This document shows positions 1-8,341 of a stretch of DNA of 64,000 nucleotides, one piece after another (position 1 is the stretch's first letter; the number at the start of each line of letters is the position of its first letter). This DNA comes from Flavobacterium sp. DG2-3 (GTDB lineage: Bacteria > Bacteroidota > Bacteroidia > Flavobacteriales > Flavobacteriaceae): NCBI RefSeq assembly GCF_030730925.1, contig NZ_JAVAMB010000005.1:234244-298243 (forward strand). Direction: 5' to 3'. Below the pieces are notes generated by a model. That model saw only the letters and a program-made list of their open reading frames with translations. It made no database searches and was not told the DNA's origin. The translations under genes and the position numbers were made by a program.

Positions 1-158
1 AGAACGTCTTTGTTTTCAAAATGTACGTACATACTTCCTTTAGACAGTTTGGTTGCCTCCATAATATCGCTCATAGAAGTAGCTGCAATTCCTTTTGTGT
101 TAAAAATAGGAGCGGCTTTTTCTATAATAAATTGTCTGGTTTCTTCACCTTTTGTCAT
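1..158 (-). CDS. TetR/AcrR-family transcriptional regulator (N-terminal part only)
   Basis: Only the first 52 codons lie in the window; the gene runs off the left edge. The start is the ATG whose complement is at 156-158. The protein begins MTKGEETRQFIIEKAAPIF and continues through the helix-turn-helix of TetR repressors, with the typical end of the recognition helix (KGSMYVHFENKD). The ligand-binding domain is outside the window, so neither the ligand nor the target can be inferred. A perfect palindrome sits 28 bases upstream of the start, which suggests autoregulation or control of a neighbouring gene. The family call is secure; the specific role is unknown. Confidence 0.85.
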   Translation of the reverse strand, partial: MTKGEETRQFIIEKAAPIFNTKGIAATSMSDIMEATKLSKGSMYVHFENKDV

Positions 159-185
159 GATGGATTGTATTTACGATGCAAATAT

Positions 186-201
186 ATGACCGATCGGTCA
201 T
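186..201. promoter_or_regulatory. 16-bp perfect palindrome, probable TetR-family operator
   Basis: The sequence ATGACCGATCGGTCAT is self-complementary over all 16 bases. It contains two copies of the GACCG half-site common in TetR/AcrR operators. It lies directly upstream of the TetR-family gene on the minus strand, where an autoregulatory operator would be expected. Binding is inferred. Confidence 0.6.
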
Positions 202-252
202 TTTACCAAATGTTTTGCTTTTTTTTTTCAATTTGATTTTTTCCATAAAATA

Positions 253-300
253 AAAATCTCTTGAAAAGCCTTTAAAAATAAGCCTTTCAAGAGATTTTTT
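253..300. terminator. Hairpin terminator, possibly bidirectional
   Basis: An AAATCTCTTGAAA arm and its complement face each other around 254-298 with a short A/T-rich loop. A T-run follows on the plus strand, and an ATTTTTATTTTA tract follows on the minus strand. It lies 23 bases past the stop of the beta-barrel receptor gene, so it most likely ends that transcript. Confidence 0.6.
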
Positions 301-322
301 TTAAAAGAATAAAACAGAGAAA

Positions 323-2710
323 TTAAATTGCTCTATTCCTTTCCTCTTCATTTCCAAAATTTCTCTCTTTAGATTTTACATTTTCATTTCCGAATTTGTA
401 ACTCAGAGCAATTCTAAAACCTCTTGAATCTCCATAGTTTTTCATCGTATTTTTAATTCCGTTTGAATAATAAGAAATCAACGGTTTTTGCGCATTCAAT
501 AAATCTTCTCCTGTCAAAGTAATCGAAAGGCTCTTTTTTAAAGCTAAAACTTTCACAGAAAAATCTAAAATATTCAAAGTCGAAATATTAAAAACCTGAT
601 AACGCCCCGGAAGCTGTAAACCATAATTTAATCCTAGAAAAAGTGTTTTGGACTGATTTATTGTAAAATCGTTATTCGTATAAATATAGCCGTTGTAACC
701 GTCTACAGAAGCGATAAGATTCGTTTTTGATTTTACGTTTTGATAATTTAAATTGAATCCCATATAGCTGTTCCACCAATTGTATTTGTTGGAATTGTAA
801 TAAGTTGAAAGTCCGATTTGGTACGTATTGGCATAATTAATCGGCGTGCTTTTGGTAATATTAGTTTCTGGGTTTATGATTGCTAATTCCTGTCCGAAAT
901 CTGAAACCTGAGAAAAGTAAACGGAATTCACCCATTTTTGATTGCGGATATACGTAAACTGCAGATTATCAATAAGTGAAGGTTTCAAAAACGGATTTCC
1001 CTCAGAATAATAAAACGGACTTGTTCTAATCACGAACGGATTTAGATATTCAAAATCGGGTCTGCGGATTCTTCGGCTGTAGTTTAAAGAATACGAATTG
1101 TTATCGTTTGCATTATAAGTCACATAAGCCGTCGGAAATAACTTTAAATAATTATTTTTATTAGTCTGATTAAGATTTTCAGAATAACCTTCTGTTTGTG
1201 TTGCTTCGGCTCTTATTCCAATTTGCGTTTCCCATTTTTCGTTTAGTTTTTTATTTGCAGAAAAATACAAAGCCTGATTGTATTCTTTGTAAGTGAAGAC
1301 ATTAGAATAATTTGAGTTTAAAATCGGAGTTCCGGTTTCGTTATCAAAAACGGTTAAATTGTTTTTCGTATTCGTATAAAATCCTTTTCCTCCAAAACTA
1401 ATATTCGCCCAGGAATAGGGAAGTGCGACATCGATTTTAGCCGAATAATTTTTTAATCGGTTTAAGTTAGAACTGATTGACGAAAAATAAGTTCCCGGAA
1501 TATTTTCTTTTTGATTGTTCATTTCGTTGCCCGAAAATGAGCGAGAATCGTCTTTTTGATAATCGAAATAATCCAAATCTACCGTAATATTTTTCCCTTC
1601 ATTATTTAAAACAAAAGCATTATTCCAGTTTAGCGAATTCATTTGCGGTTTATTTTGTGAATTCACATCAGACAAAATATAAGAATTGATTTCTCCCGAA
1701 GTATTATAACGAGTCGTCAACGGATTATTAGATGAATTTCTGTCATTAAAACTTCCTAAATATTTAATTCCAGATGTCCATTTTTCAGTCAGTTTATAAT
1801 CTCCACCAAAACTAATGCTTAATAAATCGGTTTTAGATTTGGTTGTAATATCCTGTTTCCAAATTTCATTCGGATAATAAATTCTGTTATCTGAAGTCGT
1901 TCGAAACTGATCTGTACCTTTATTTATAGAAGCCTGTAGCGAAAGTTTATTGTAATTGTAAATAAACAATCCGTTTATGTTTCCGCTTGCATAACTTCTT
2001 TGCGTGTAAGTAGTTCCAAGATTTGCATTCCACGAATTGGCTTTTGCAGTTTTCAATTTAATATTGATTAAACCGCTGTTTCCTTCGGCTTCGTATTTTG
2101 CCGGCGGCGTTGTAACTACTTCAATACTTTTAATGTTATCTGCCGGAATCGACCTTAGAAAAGCAGCCAGATCTTCCTGCGTCATTTTATTTAAACGGTC
2201 ATCAATCATCACCAGAACTTCTCCTTTTCCAACAATAGAAATCGTTTCGTTTTGAACTCGCACAGTTGGAGTAGATTTTAAGGCATCCAAAGCCGTCCCG
2301 CCAGTTGCTGTTACCGAGTTTTCGACATTAAAAACCAAACGATCTACTTTTTGTTCTACGAGTTTCTTTTTCGATTGGATTGTCACTCCATCAAGCTGAA
2401 TTTGTTCTTTAACTTCCAATTCACCCCAATCCAGATTTTGGTCAATTTTAATGGGTTTATTACTGAATTCAGTTCCGAATTGTTCTATTATCAATTGATA
2501 ATTTCCTTTTTCGGCTTTTAGAATAAAATTTCCTAAACTATCTGTCGAAGCTTGCTGATACAAAGTTTTATCTGCTTTTAATAAAGTTGCTGTGGCAAAT
2601 TCCAACGGCATTTTATTTTGGTTGATAATTTTCCCTTTTAAAGAAAACTGTTGGGCAAATACATGGATTTGAAAGAGAAATAAAACGGAGATGAAAATGA
2701 TTTTGTTCAT
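323..2710 (-). CDS. Outer-membrane beta-barrel receptor, TonB-receptor-like, with carboxypeptidase-regulatory N-terminal domain
   Basis: The 795-residue protein starts with a signal peptide (MNKIIFISVLFLFQIHVFAQ). A CarboxypepD_reg-like domain covers about residues 20-105 and a plug-like region about 110-220 (VLVMIDDRLNKMTQEDLAAFLRSI is within it). The rest is a long beta-barrel rich in aromatic residues and Asn that ends near RGFRIALSYKFG. This architecture matches the Bacteroidota 'outer membrane beta-barrel family' (OMP_b-brl_3) rather than a SusC nutrient porin, and no SusD partner is adjacent. It is divergent from the LytS/LytTR pair, a frequent pairing that suggests regulation by it. 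The substrate is unknown. The final residues are charged (EERNRAI) rather than ending in the barrel's aromatic signal, a small oddity. Confidence 0.85.
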   Translation of the reverse strand: MNKIIFISVLFLFQIHVFAQQFSLKGKIINQNKMPLEFATATLLKADKTLYQQASTDSLGNFILKAEKGNYQLIIEQFGTEFSNKPIKIDQNLDWGELEVKEQIQLDGVTIQSKKKLVEQKVDRLVFNVENSVTATGGTALDALKSTPTVRVQNETISIVGKGEVLVMIDDRLNKMTQEDLAAFLRSIPADNIKSIEVVTTPPAKYEAEGNSGLINIKLKTAKANSWNANLGTTYTQRSYASGNINGLFIYNYNKLSLQASINKGTDQFRTTSDNRIYYPNEIWKQDITTKSKTDLLSISFGGDYKLTEKWTSGIKYLGSFNDRNSSNNPLTTRYNTSGEINSYILSDVNSQNKPQMNSLNWNNAFVLNNEGKNITVDLDYFDYQKDDSRSFSGNEMNNQKENIPGTYFSSISSNLNRLKNYSAKIDVALPYSWANISFGGKGFYTNTKNNLTVFDNETGTPILNSNYSNVFTYKEYNQALYFSANKKLNEKWETQIGIRAEATQTEGYSENLNQTNKNNYLKLFPTAYVTYNANDNNSYSLNYSRRIRRPDFEYLNPFVIRTSPFYYSEGNPFLKPSLIDNLQFTYIRNQKWVNSVYFSQVSDFGQELAIINPETNITKSTPINYANTYQIGLSTYYNSNKYNWWNSYMGFNLNYQNVKSKTNLIASVDGYNGYIYTNNDFTINQSKTLFLGLNYGLQLPGRYQVFNISTLNILDFSVKVLALKKSLSITLTGEDLLNAQKPLISYYSNGIKNTMKNYGDSRGFRIALSYKFGNENVKSKERNFGNEEERNRAI

Positions 2711-2826
2711 GGTTTAAAAATTAATTACAGGGCAAAACTGTTTCATTTACAACCCAAAAACCACTTTTATCGACAAACCCCTTCGATTAATCTGCAAACC
2801 CGTTCGAATGCTTTTTTCTGAATGTA

Positions 2827-2834
2827 TATCTTTG
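2827..2834 (+). promoter_or_regulatory. TAnnTTTG-type -7 element upstream of the sensor kinase
   Basis: TATCTTTG fits the Bacteroidota -7 consensus TAnnTTTG. It lies inside the stretch that would be coding if translation began at the upstream ATG at 2822, and it ends 17 bases before the ATG at 2852. I see no convincing TTG -33 element at the usual spacing. Confidence 0.4.
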
Positions 2835-2851
2835 TTTTAAAATCAAACCGA

Positions 2852-3874
2852 ATGTATAAAGGCACTTTAACCAAAAAGCTCGAATTCATAATTCATATCA
2901 TTTATTGGCTTTTAATTTTTTATTTCACTTTCGTGAAAAATGCGATTAAAACCAAGTTTGTTGTCCCTGATTTATTCATTTGGACCTATTTTATTGTTTT
3001 TATTTTAACCTTCTATTTTCATTATTTACTTGTAATGAAACAGGTTTTTAAATCTTTCAGTTGGAAAAAACTGTTCGTCGGTGTCTTTATTTCGTATTTG
3101 GTTTTTACTTTTTTGAGATGGATAACCGAGCAGGTTATTACAGGAATTTTATTTGATCGTATCAATTATACTAAACCAGATTTCATCAATTATTTGTTAG
3201 ATAATGTTCAGTACAGCAGTATGACCATTATTTTGAGTTCGCTTCTTTGGTTTGTCATTTATTCGATTCGTCTTCTCGAATACAACCAATTAATTTTGGA
3301 AGAAAATAAGAATACCGAAATCAAATTTTTGAAAGCACAGATCAATCCGCACTTTGTATTTAATACTTTAAATAACATTTACTCGATGGTTTATTTTCAG
3401 TCAGATAAGTCATTGACTGCAATTGATAAACTGAGCCAAATTATGCGTTTTACAACTTACGAATCACAGAAAGAAAAGATCAAATTGACAGATGAAATTG
3501 ACTATATAAAAGCGTATATTGAACTCGAAGAACTAAGACATCAGGATACTATTTTGGTTGATTTTAAGGTCGAAGTAAAAAATGAATTTGAAGAAATCCC
3601 GCCTTATATTTTATCGCCTTTGGTTGAAAATGCTTTAAAGCACGGAGAAGTTTCTAATGCCGAACCGATACATATTGAATTGAAAGTTTGGGAAAACCAA
3701 TTGAATTTTAAAGTAAAAAATAAAATCGGAACACAGAAAAAAGACAGTCTTGGCGGAATAGGTTTGGATAATCTGCAAAAACGTCTTGAAATTCATTATC
3801 CTAAAAAACATCAGTTAAAAATAGAAAACGACCAAAGCCATTTTACAGCCGAACTTGAAATAGATTTGAAATGA
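2852..3874 (+). CDS. LytS/YehU-type sensor histidine kinase
   Basis: This is a 340-residue kinase with about four N-terminal membrane helices. The family's phosphoacceptor box follows (AQINPHFVFNTLNNIYS, His at about residue 167). The C-terminal HATPase has an N-box (PLVENALKHGE) and a G-box (GGIGLDNLQKRL). It signals to the LytTR regulator encoded immediately downstream, with a 4-base ATGA overlap. An in-frame ATG exists at 2822, but a -7 promoter element lies after it, so I prefer 2852 (MYKGTLTKKLEF). There is no extracytoplasmic ligand domain beyond the membrane segments, so the stimulus is unknown. Its divergence from the beta-barrel receptor suggests that gene is a target. Confidence 0.85.
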   Translation: MYKGTLTKKLEFIIHIIYWLLIFYFTFVKNAIKTKFVVPDLFIWTYFIVFILTFYFHYLLVMKQVFKSFSWKKLFVGVFISYLVFTFLRWITEQVITGILFDRINYTKPDFINYLLDNVQYSSMTIILSSLLWFVIYSIRLLEYNQLILEENKNTEIKFLKAQINPHFVFNTLNNIYSMVYFQSDKSLTAIDKLSQIMRFTTYESQKEKIKLTDEIDYIKAYIELEELRHQDTILVDFKVEVKNEFEEIPPYILSPLVENALKHGEVSNAEPIHIELKVWENQLNFKVKNKIGTQKKDSLGGIGLDNLQKRLEIHYPKKHQLKIENDQSHFTAELEIDLK

Positions 3875-4566
3875 ATAAAAAAATAAACTGCATTATTCTA
3901 GACGACGAACCGTTTGCTGTAAAACTAATTGCCGATTACGCTTCTAAAATTTCTAGATTAAATGTTTTATACGCCGACAGTGATGTTTTTAAAGCCATAG
4001 AAGTTTTAAACACCGAATCGGTTGATTTGATTTTTATTGATATTCAAATGCCACAGTTAACTGGAATTGAATTGATGCAGATGTTCAATCAGAAATATAA
4101 TTTTATTATTACTTCGGCGTATCCGCAATATGCTTTGCAAGCCTTTCAGTTTCATGTAATTGATTATTTATTGAAACCCATAACTTTTAATCGGTTTTAT
4201 CAGAGTGTGGAGAAGTTTATTCGCTGGCAGGAAAGTTTTCAGACAAATGAAAGTTCCGAAGATTTCTTATTCGTAAAAGCAGACCGAAAGCATTACAAAA
4301 TTGCAGTTGAAGATATTCTATATATCGAAGGTTTGCGAGATTATATCCGAATTCATACGAATGACGAAAAAATTATGGCTTTAGAAAACATGAAAGATAT
4401 TCTGGAGAAACTGCCTTCAAACCAGTTTATTAGAATTCATCGTTCGTATATTATTCCGAAAAATAAAATTAAAGTAATTGATGGAAATCAGATTGTAATG
4501 AAAAGTGGTATGGCTTTGCCAATTGGTGAAACTTATAGGAAATTGGTTAGTGAGTGGTTTAGATAG
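3871..4566 (+). CDS. LytTR-family response regulator
   Basis: The 231-residue protein has an N-terminal receiver domain with acidic residues D11/D12 and the phosphoacceptor Asp57 in FIDIQMPQLTG. The conserved Lys follows in YLLKP. The C-terminal LytTR DNA-binding domain covers about residues 130-231 (VEDILYIEGLRDYIRIH, FIRIHRSYIIPKNKI). It overlaps the preceding kinase gene by 4 bases, so the two are translationally coupled partners. Targets are unknown; LytTR proteins usually bind direct repeats near their own or neighbouring promoters. Confidence 0.93.
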   Translation: MNKKINCIILDDEPFAVKLIADYASKISRLNVLYADSDVFKAIEVLNTESVDLIFIDIQMPQLTGIELMQMFNQKYNFIITSAYPQYALQAFQFHVIDYLLKPITFNRFYQSVEKFIRWQESFQTNESSEDFLFVKADRKHYKIAVEDILYIEGLRDYIRIHTNDEKIMALENMKDILEKLPSNQFIRIHRSYIIPKNKIKVIDGNQIVMKSGMALPIGETYRKLVSEWFR

Positions 4567-4604
4567 TTTTTAATTAGTGCTTTAAAATTTTAAAATAGCA
4601 ACTT

Positions 4605-4976
4605 ATGAAATGGAACATTATTATTTTTATTTTCTTGCTAATTTCTTGTAATAAGAAGAATGAAGATGTAGCTGTAACCTCAGATAATTCAGGAAGTTAT
4701 TTTAGAAGGAAATTAGATGATAAAAAACTCATGGATAGTTTGAATTATCTTGTTCTAAATAAAGGAGATACTTTAGCTTATAATGAATTAAAAGGCATTC
4801 ACTACATTGGAGAACAGAAGTTTAGTGGTTTTTTATATTACGCCTTAATAATGTCAAATAAGTACAATTATAAACGAGCTTCTTTTGATGTGTATGACAT
4901 TTTAATGATAGATAAGGAATTTTTAGATGAAAAAACAAAAAAGATGGCTGAAGAATATTTAATGAAAAGTAAATAA
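4605..4976 (+). CDS. Small putative lipoprotein of unknown function
   Basis: This is a 123-residue protein with a short hydrophobic N-terminus and a lipobox (FLLISCNKKNEDV), so it is probably a lipoprotein modified at Cys15. After a Ser/Asn-rich linker the mature part is charged and helical, with an alanine/lysine-rich end (KKMAEEYLMKSK). It lies 38 bases after the response regulator and could be in the same transcript. I do not recognise a family. Confidence 0.6.
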   Translation: MKWNIIIFIFLLISCNKKNEDVAVTSDNSGSYFRRKLDDKKLMDSLNYLVLNKGDTLAYNELKGIHYIGEQKFSGFLYYALIMSNKYNYKRASFDVYDILMIDKEFLDEKTKKMAEEYLMKSK

Positions 4977-5113
4977 AATCATTTTCTGTAATCAACAAAG
5001 ATTGAATGTTTACGGATAAATTACTTAAAAATAAAAACGTAATTAATTGTTTGTAAGTGTTTTAGGTGTAGTGCGTTCTTTTTTTGATTAAATTTATCAG
5101 AAAATAAAGCAAT

Positions 5114-6790
5114 ATGTTTACAACTATACTTAGAGAACATCCTGAACTGGCGCTTTTTTTATGCTTGGCTCTTGGATTCTTAATCGGGCGCATTAAAATA
5201 GGTACATTTAAAATCGGTGTAGTATTAGGAACTTTATTCTCTGGAGTGCTAATTGGTCAGTTGGATATTCAAATTCCTGATATTGTAAAAACCATTTTCT
5301 TTGATCTTTTTCTCTTTTCAACAGGATACAAAGTAGGCCCTCAATTTTTTCAAGGTTTTAAAAAAAATGCTTTTCCGCAATTATTGCTCACTTTGGTAAT
5401 TTGTTTATCGTGTCTAGTAGTAGCCTATTCTATTTCTGTTTTTTTAGGTTATGATGTAGGAACCGCAGCGGGATTATTAGCAGGAGCGTTTTCTGAATCT
5501 ACTGTAATTGGGACTGCTTCAGATGCTATCAGCCACTTAAATATTGATGAAGCAGAAAAAATAAGATTAATCAATAACATTCCGGTGGCTTATTCTGTAA
5601 CTTATTTGGTTGGAGCAGCAGCTTTTGTTTTTTTCCTGACTGGAATTGCTCCAAAATTGCTTGGTGTAGATTTAGTTAAAGAAAGTGATAAACTGGCCGA
5701 AATCATTTCAGGAGAAACGGAATATGGCCCAGGAATGAAGAGTGCCTATCAGAGATGGATCATTCGGGCATACAGAATTACCAATGAGAAATGGATTGGA
5801 ATCAGTGTAAGCGATTTTGAAAAATTAATTTCGAACAAAAATATTGTTGTTCAGAGAATACGCCGTAAAGATCAATTGCTAGATTCGAAACCCGATATAA
5901 TCATTCAGGAAGATGATGTCATGGTTATTATGGCACAGCACGGAATCATTTTAGATAGCCTCTTTTCTATAGGACCAGAAGTCTTGGATGAAGAATTGTT
6001 GAATTTTCCGTTGGCACATTTAGATGTGACCATAACCAATGAGGCTATTGAAGGAAAAACGGTAAAGTTTCTTCGAAAAAGCAGTTTTTATCATGGATTA
6101 ATGCTTAACAGCATAACTAGAGAAAACCATGAAATACCACTTGAATCGAATACGGTTTTAAACAGAGGTGATATTTTGAATCTTTCGGGCAGATTTGCAA
6201 AACTGGAAGAGGCTGCAAAAGAAATTGGTTATCTCGATCGTTTAAGCCCAGAGACAGATATTATTTTTGTTGGTTTGGGTATTGTCCTTGGAGGACTCTT
6301 AGGTTTGCTGTCGGTAACATTATTTGGAATTTCAGTAACTTTAACAACAAGCGGTGGTGCATTGGTAATGGGATTGATTTTTGGCTGGCTGCATTCAAGA
6401 ACTCCAGTTTTTGGCAGAATTCCGGAACCTGCTCTATGGATATTTGACAACGTTGGTCTTGCCGCATTTATTGGACTTGTCGGTCTAGCTGCCGGTCCAA
6501 GTTTTATTTCAGGTCTTAAAGAAACGGGTTTTGGTATTTTGTTTGCTGGCGTAGCTGTTGCCCTAATCCCTCACATCATCGGACTATATTTTGGAAGGTA
6601 TATATTAAAAATAAATCCCTTAATCTTACTTGGCGCGCAAACAGGTGCAGGTACATCAACAATTGGATTAAAGGCAGTTCAAGATGCATCAGGCAGTAAA
6701 TTTCCAGTTTTGGGCTACACTATTCCTTACGCATTAGCAAATATATTATTGACAGCATTCGGACCAATACTTGTAGGGATGATGTCTTAA
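5114..6790 (+). CDS. AspT/YidE-family transporter (aspartate:alanine antiporter-like) with TrkA-C domains
   Basis: The 558-residue membrane protein has two hydrophobic halves flanking a central cytoplasmic region, the architecture of the aspartate:alanine exchanger family. The first half spans about residues 10-180 and carries the glycine-rich GTAAGLLAGAFSESTVIG. The middle (about 210-380) contains two TrkA-C-like segments (DDVMVIMAQHG; RGDILNLSGRFAKLEEAAKEIG). The second half holds the repeat of the conserved motif (LILLGAQTGAGTSTIG). The family exchanges amino or dicarboxylic acids, but the substrate cannot be read from the sequence, and no aspartate decarboxylase is adjacent. It is preceded by a 137-base gap and appears monocistronic. 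Confidence 0.83.
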   Translation: MFTTILREHPELALFLCLALGFLIGRIKIGTFKIGVVLGTLFSGVLIGQLDIQIPDIVKTIFFDLFLFSTGYKVGPQFFQGFKKNAFPQLLLTLVICLSCLVVAYSISVFLGYDVGTAAGLLAGAFSESTVIGTASDAISHLNIDEAEKIRLINNIPVAYSVTYLVGAAAFVFFLTGIAPKLLGVDLVKESDKLAEIISGETEYGPGMKSAYQRWIIRAYRITNEKWIGISVSDFEKLISNKNIVVQRIRRKDQLLDSKPDIIIQEDDVMVIMAQHGIILDSLFSIGPEVLDEELLNFPLAHLDVTITNEAIEGKTVKFLRKSSFYHGLMLNSITRENHEIPLESNTVLNRGDILNLSGRFAKLEEAAKEIGYLDRLSPETDIIFVGLGIVLGGLLGLLSVTLFGISVTLTTSGGALVMGLIFGWLHSRTPVFGRIPEPALWIFDNVGLAAFIGLVGLAAGPSFISGLKETGFGILFAGVAVALIPHIIGLYFGRYILKINPLILLGAQTGAGTSTIGLKAVQDASGSKFPVLGYTIPYALANILLTAFGPILVGMMS

Positions 6791-6828
6791 TTCGTATTTA
6801 AATAAAAGTGTAGCGCTTCAATTTAAAG

Positions 6829-7275
6829 TTATATTCCACCATAACGCAGTGTTGATCCTAAAATAAGCATTGCAACTCCTATTGAAGTTACAGTTAAAAT
6901 AATCACGGCCATATTTTTGATATTGTATATATTGAGTTTTGGAATAATATAAAGCTGTGCAATAACCGCGCAAATAAAAGTGCAAAGAAGTAAAATCAGT
7001 TTTATAGAAACTACTTTTTCAAATCCGCTAGAAAAACGAAACCAGGTTTCTGCTGTAACGCCGAAATCGTATGCCATCCAAATTCCAGTTATAATTAATA
7101 AAGCGAGAGAAGACATTCCGAGTTTTTCGAATCTCTTTTCAAAATTTAAAATAATATGCGGATCTTTTTTTTTCAATGCTGTCGGAAGATAACAAATAGC
7201 TAAAAGCAAATGACCGCCAACCCAAATTGTCGCTGCCAATAGATGAATTATAAGTACATAATGATGTAAAGTCAT
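6829..7275 (-). CDS. Small four-helix membrane protein, CopD-like
   Basis: This 148-residue protein has four predicted membrane helices. A His in the first helix (HHYVLIIHLLAATIWVGGHL) and the order of helices resemble the CopD/YozB-type domain that may bind copper or haem. The middle has a typical LALLIITGIWMAYDFG segment. It converges with the AspT-family gene and no copper genes are adjacent, so a role in copper handling is only a family-level guess. A 160-base palindromic element lies just upstream of its start. Confidence 0.55.
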   Translation of the reverse strand: MTLHHYVLIIHLLAATIWVGGHLLLAICYLPTALKKKDPHIILNFEKRFEKLGMSSLALLIITGIWMAYDFGVTAETWFRFSSGFEKVVSIKLILLLCTFICAVIAQLYIIPKLNIYNIKNMAVIILTVTSIGVAMLILGSTLRYGGI

Positions 7276-7314
7276 AATACGTTTATTTTCAAATTAAAAG
7301 TCGATAAATTTTAT

Positions 7315-7474
7315 ATTCCGTAGGAATGTTTGGTTGGTAAGCCAATGTTACGACTCGAGAAAGTGTCCCGTAGGGACACCTGTTTTATAGAATCCAAATA
7401 ATTCTTTTGCCTGTCAAACGTTCCTCTGGAACGTGTAATCTATGATTCTACCGATGAAACATTCCTACGGAATG
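7315..7474. repeat. Composite palindromic intergenic element with 17-bp terminal inverted repeats
   Basis: ATTCCGTAGGAATGTTT at 7315-7331 is the exact reverse complement of the block ending at 7473. Inside are two further perfect hairpins, GTGTCCCGTAGGGACAC at 7363-7379 and ACGTTCCTCTGGAACGT at 7418-7434. The element fills most of the gap between the CopD-like gene and nrdG. It has the look of a REP/BIME-type dispersed repeat. No open reading frame is present. Confidence 0.7.
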
Positions 7475-7503
7475 AAAAATTCTTCAATACCATTTTAAGT
7501 TTG

Positions 7504-8232
7504 TTACTCTCTAAAAATAACTTTTATTTTTGGAGTTGAGAACTCTTTGATCTGGATTTTTTTATTCGAATCGTCTAATTTTGAAAGCGTTGGCACATTA
7601 TTCATGAAATGCTGTACATAATAATTTCCTTCAAAATTCTGTTTTTCTAAATATTTAATCATTTTCACAAAATCACTTTCTGTAATTAAAGAAGAATGAA
7701 AAGTGGTGCGGACTTCAAACGGAATATCCGAACGAATTAAAATCTCGAGACTTTCTTCAAACTCAGAAAATAAGCCTGATTGCGTTAGCTTTTCAAAGGT
7801 ATGAGGAAGACTTTTATAATCTAACGCGACATAATCAATTAATTGATCATGAATCAGGCTGTTCAATATTTTTGGATTGGAACCGTTGGTATCTATTTTA
7901 ACCGCAAATTCCATTGCTTTGATTTCTTTTATAAAAGCAATTATTTTTTTGTGTAAAGTGCATTCGCCACCGCTTAAAACCACACCTTCTAATAATCCTT
8001 TTCTGGTTTTGAGAAACGAAAGAACATCGTCAAAACTTATCTTTCCTTTTCCTAAAACAATATCTGGATTGTAGCAGTACAAACACCGCATGTTACAGCC
8101 CGCAAACCACACTATGCAGGCTGTTTTGTGCGGATAATCTAATAAAGTAAAAGGCGTGAGGCTAAATATTCCTTTACTAGATAATGGTTTCTTCGAAATG
8201 CGTACGCTGTTGGTGTTCACCTTTTTTTCCAA
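7504..8232 (-). CDS. nrdG: Anaerobic ribonucleotide reductase activating protein (radical SAM)
   Basis: The radical-SAM cluster motif is clear: CNMRCLYCYNPD gives CxxxCxxC with the typical aromatic residue. A GGE-type SAM-binding motif follows (VVLSGGECTLHK). The protein would install the glycyl radical on NrdD in an oxygen-free cytoplasm. No ATG is available: the longest frame begins with TTG at 8232 and a GTG lies in frame at 8220. Either way it overlaps the 3' end of the small glycyl-radical gene by 44-56 bases, which implies translational coupling. At 242 residues it is longer than enterobacterial NrdG but normal for the pyruvate-formate-lyase-activase-like NrdG2 type. Confidence 0.88.
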   Translation of the reverse strand: MEKKVNTNSVRISKKPLSSKGIFSLTPFTLLDYPHKTACIVWFAGCNMRCLYCYNPDIVLGKGKISFDDVLSFLKTRKGLLEGVVLSGGECTLHKKIIAFIKEIKAMEFAVKIDTNGSNPKILNSLIHDQLIDYVALDYKSLPHTFEKLTQSGLFSEFEESLEILIRSDIPFEVRTTFHSSLITESDFVKMIKYLEKQNFEGNYYVQHFMNNVPTLSKLDDSNKKIQIKEFSTPKIKVIFRE

Positions 8233-8341
8233 TATTAAAACTTTCTACAGGTCTGTGATATCCCATTACACGTGTGTAAACCAAACATTTACTTCTTTGG
8301 GATTTGTTTTCTTCTAGAACTTTATGCGTTTTCGTTTTCAT
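8177..8341 (-). CDS. nrdD: Stand-alone glycyl-radical domain of anaerobic ribonucleotide reductase (54 residues)
   Basis: The 54-residue product carries YTRVMGYHRPVESFNIGKKG, which matches the C-terminal glycyl-radical loop of class III ribonucleotide reductases (RVxGY, radical Gly27 here). Normally this segment is the last ~40 residues of NrdD itself. Here the large NrdD ends just before it, and this gene starts at ATG 8341, overlapping the large gene by 20 bases in a different frame. Its 3' end overlaps nrdG. It is therefore almost certainly the missing part of the enzyme, assembled in trans. A sequencing frameshift is the alternative, but the small gene has its own ATG and an N-terminal extension (MKTKTHKVLEENKSQRSK), which argues for a natural split. 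Confidence 0.8.
   Translation of the reverse strand: MKTKTHKVLEENKSQRSKCLVYTRVMGYHRPVESFNIGKKGEHQQRTHFEETII

Noticed and set aside
2037..2255. Plus-strand frame inside the beta-barrel receptor gene
   Set aside because: It lies wholly within a strongly supported minus-strand gene and has no signal or family features.
5090..5110. TTGAT...ATCA similarity upstream of the AspT-family gene, as a possible FNR site
   Set aside because: The half-sites are separated by seven bases, not four, so it does not fit the FNR pattern.
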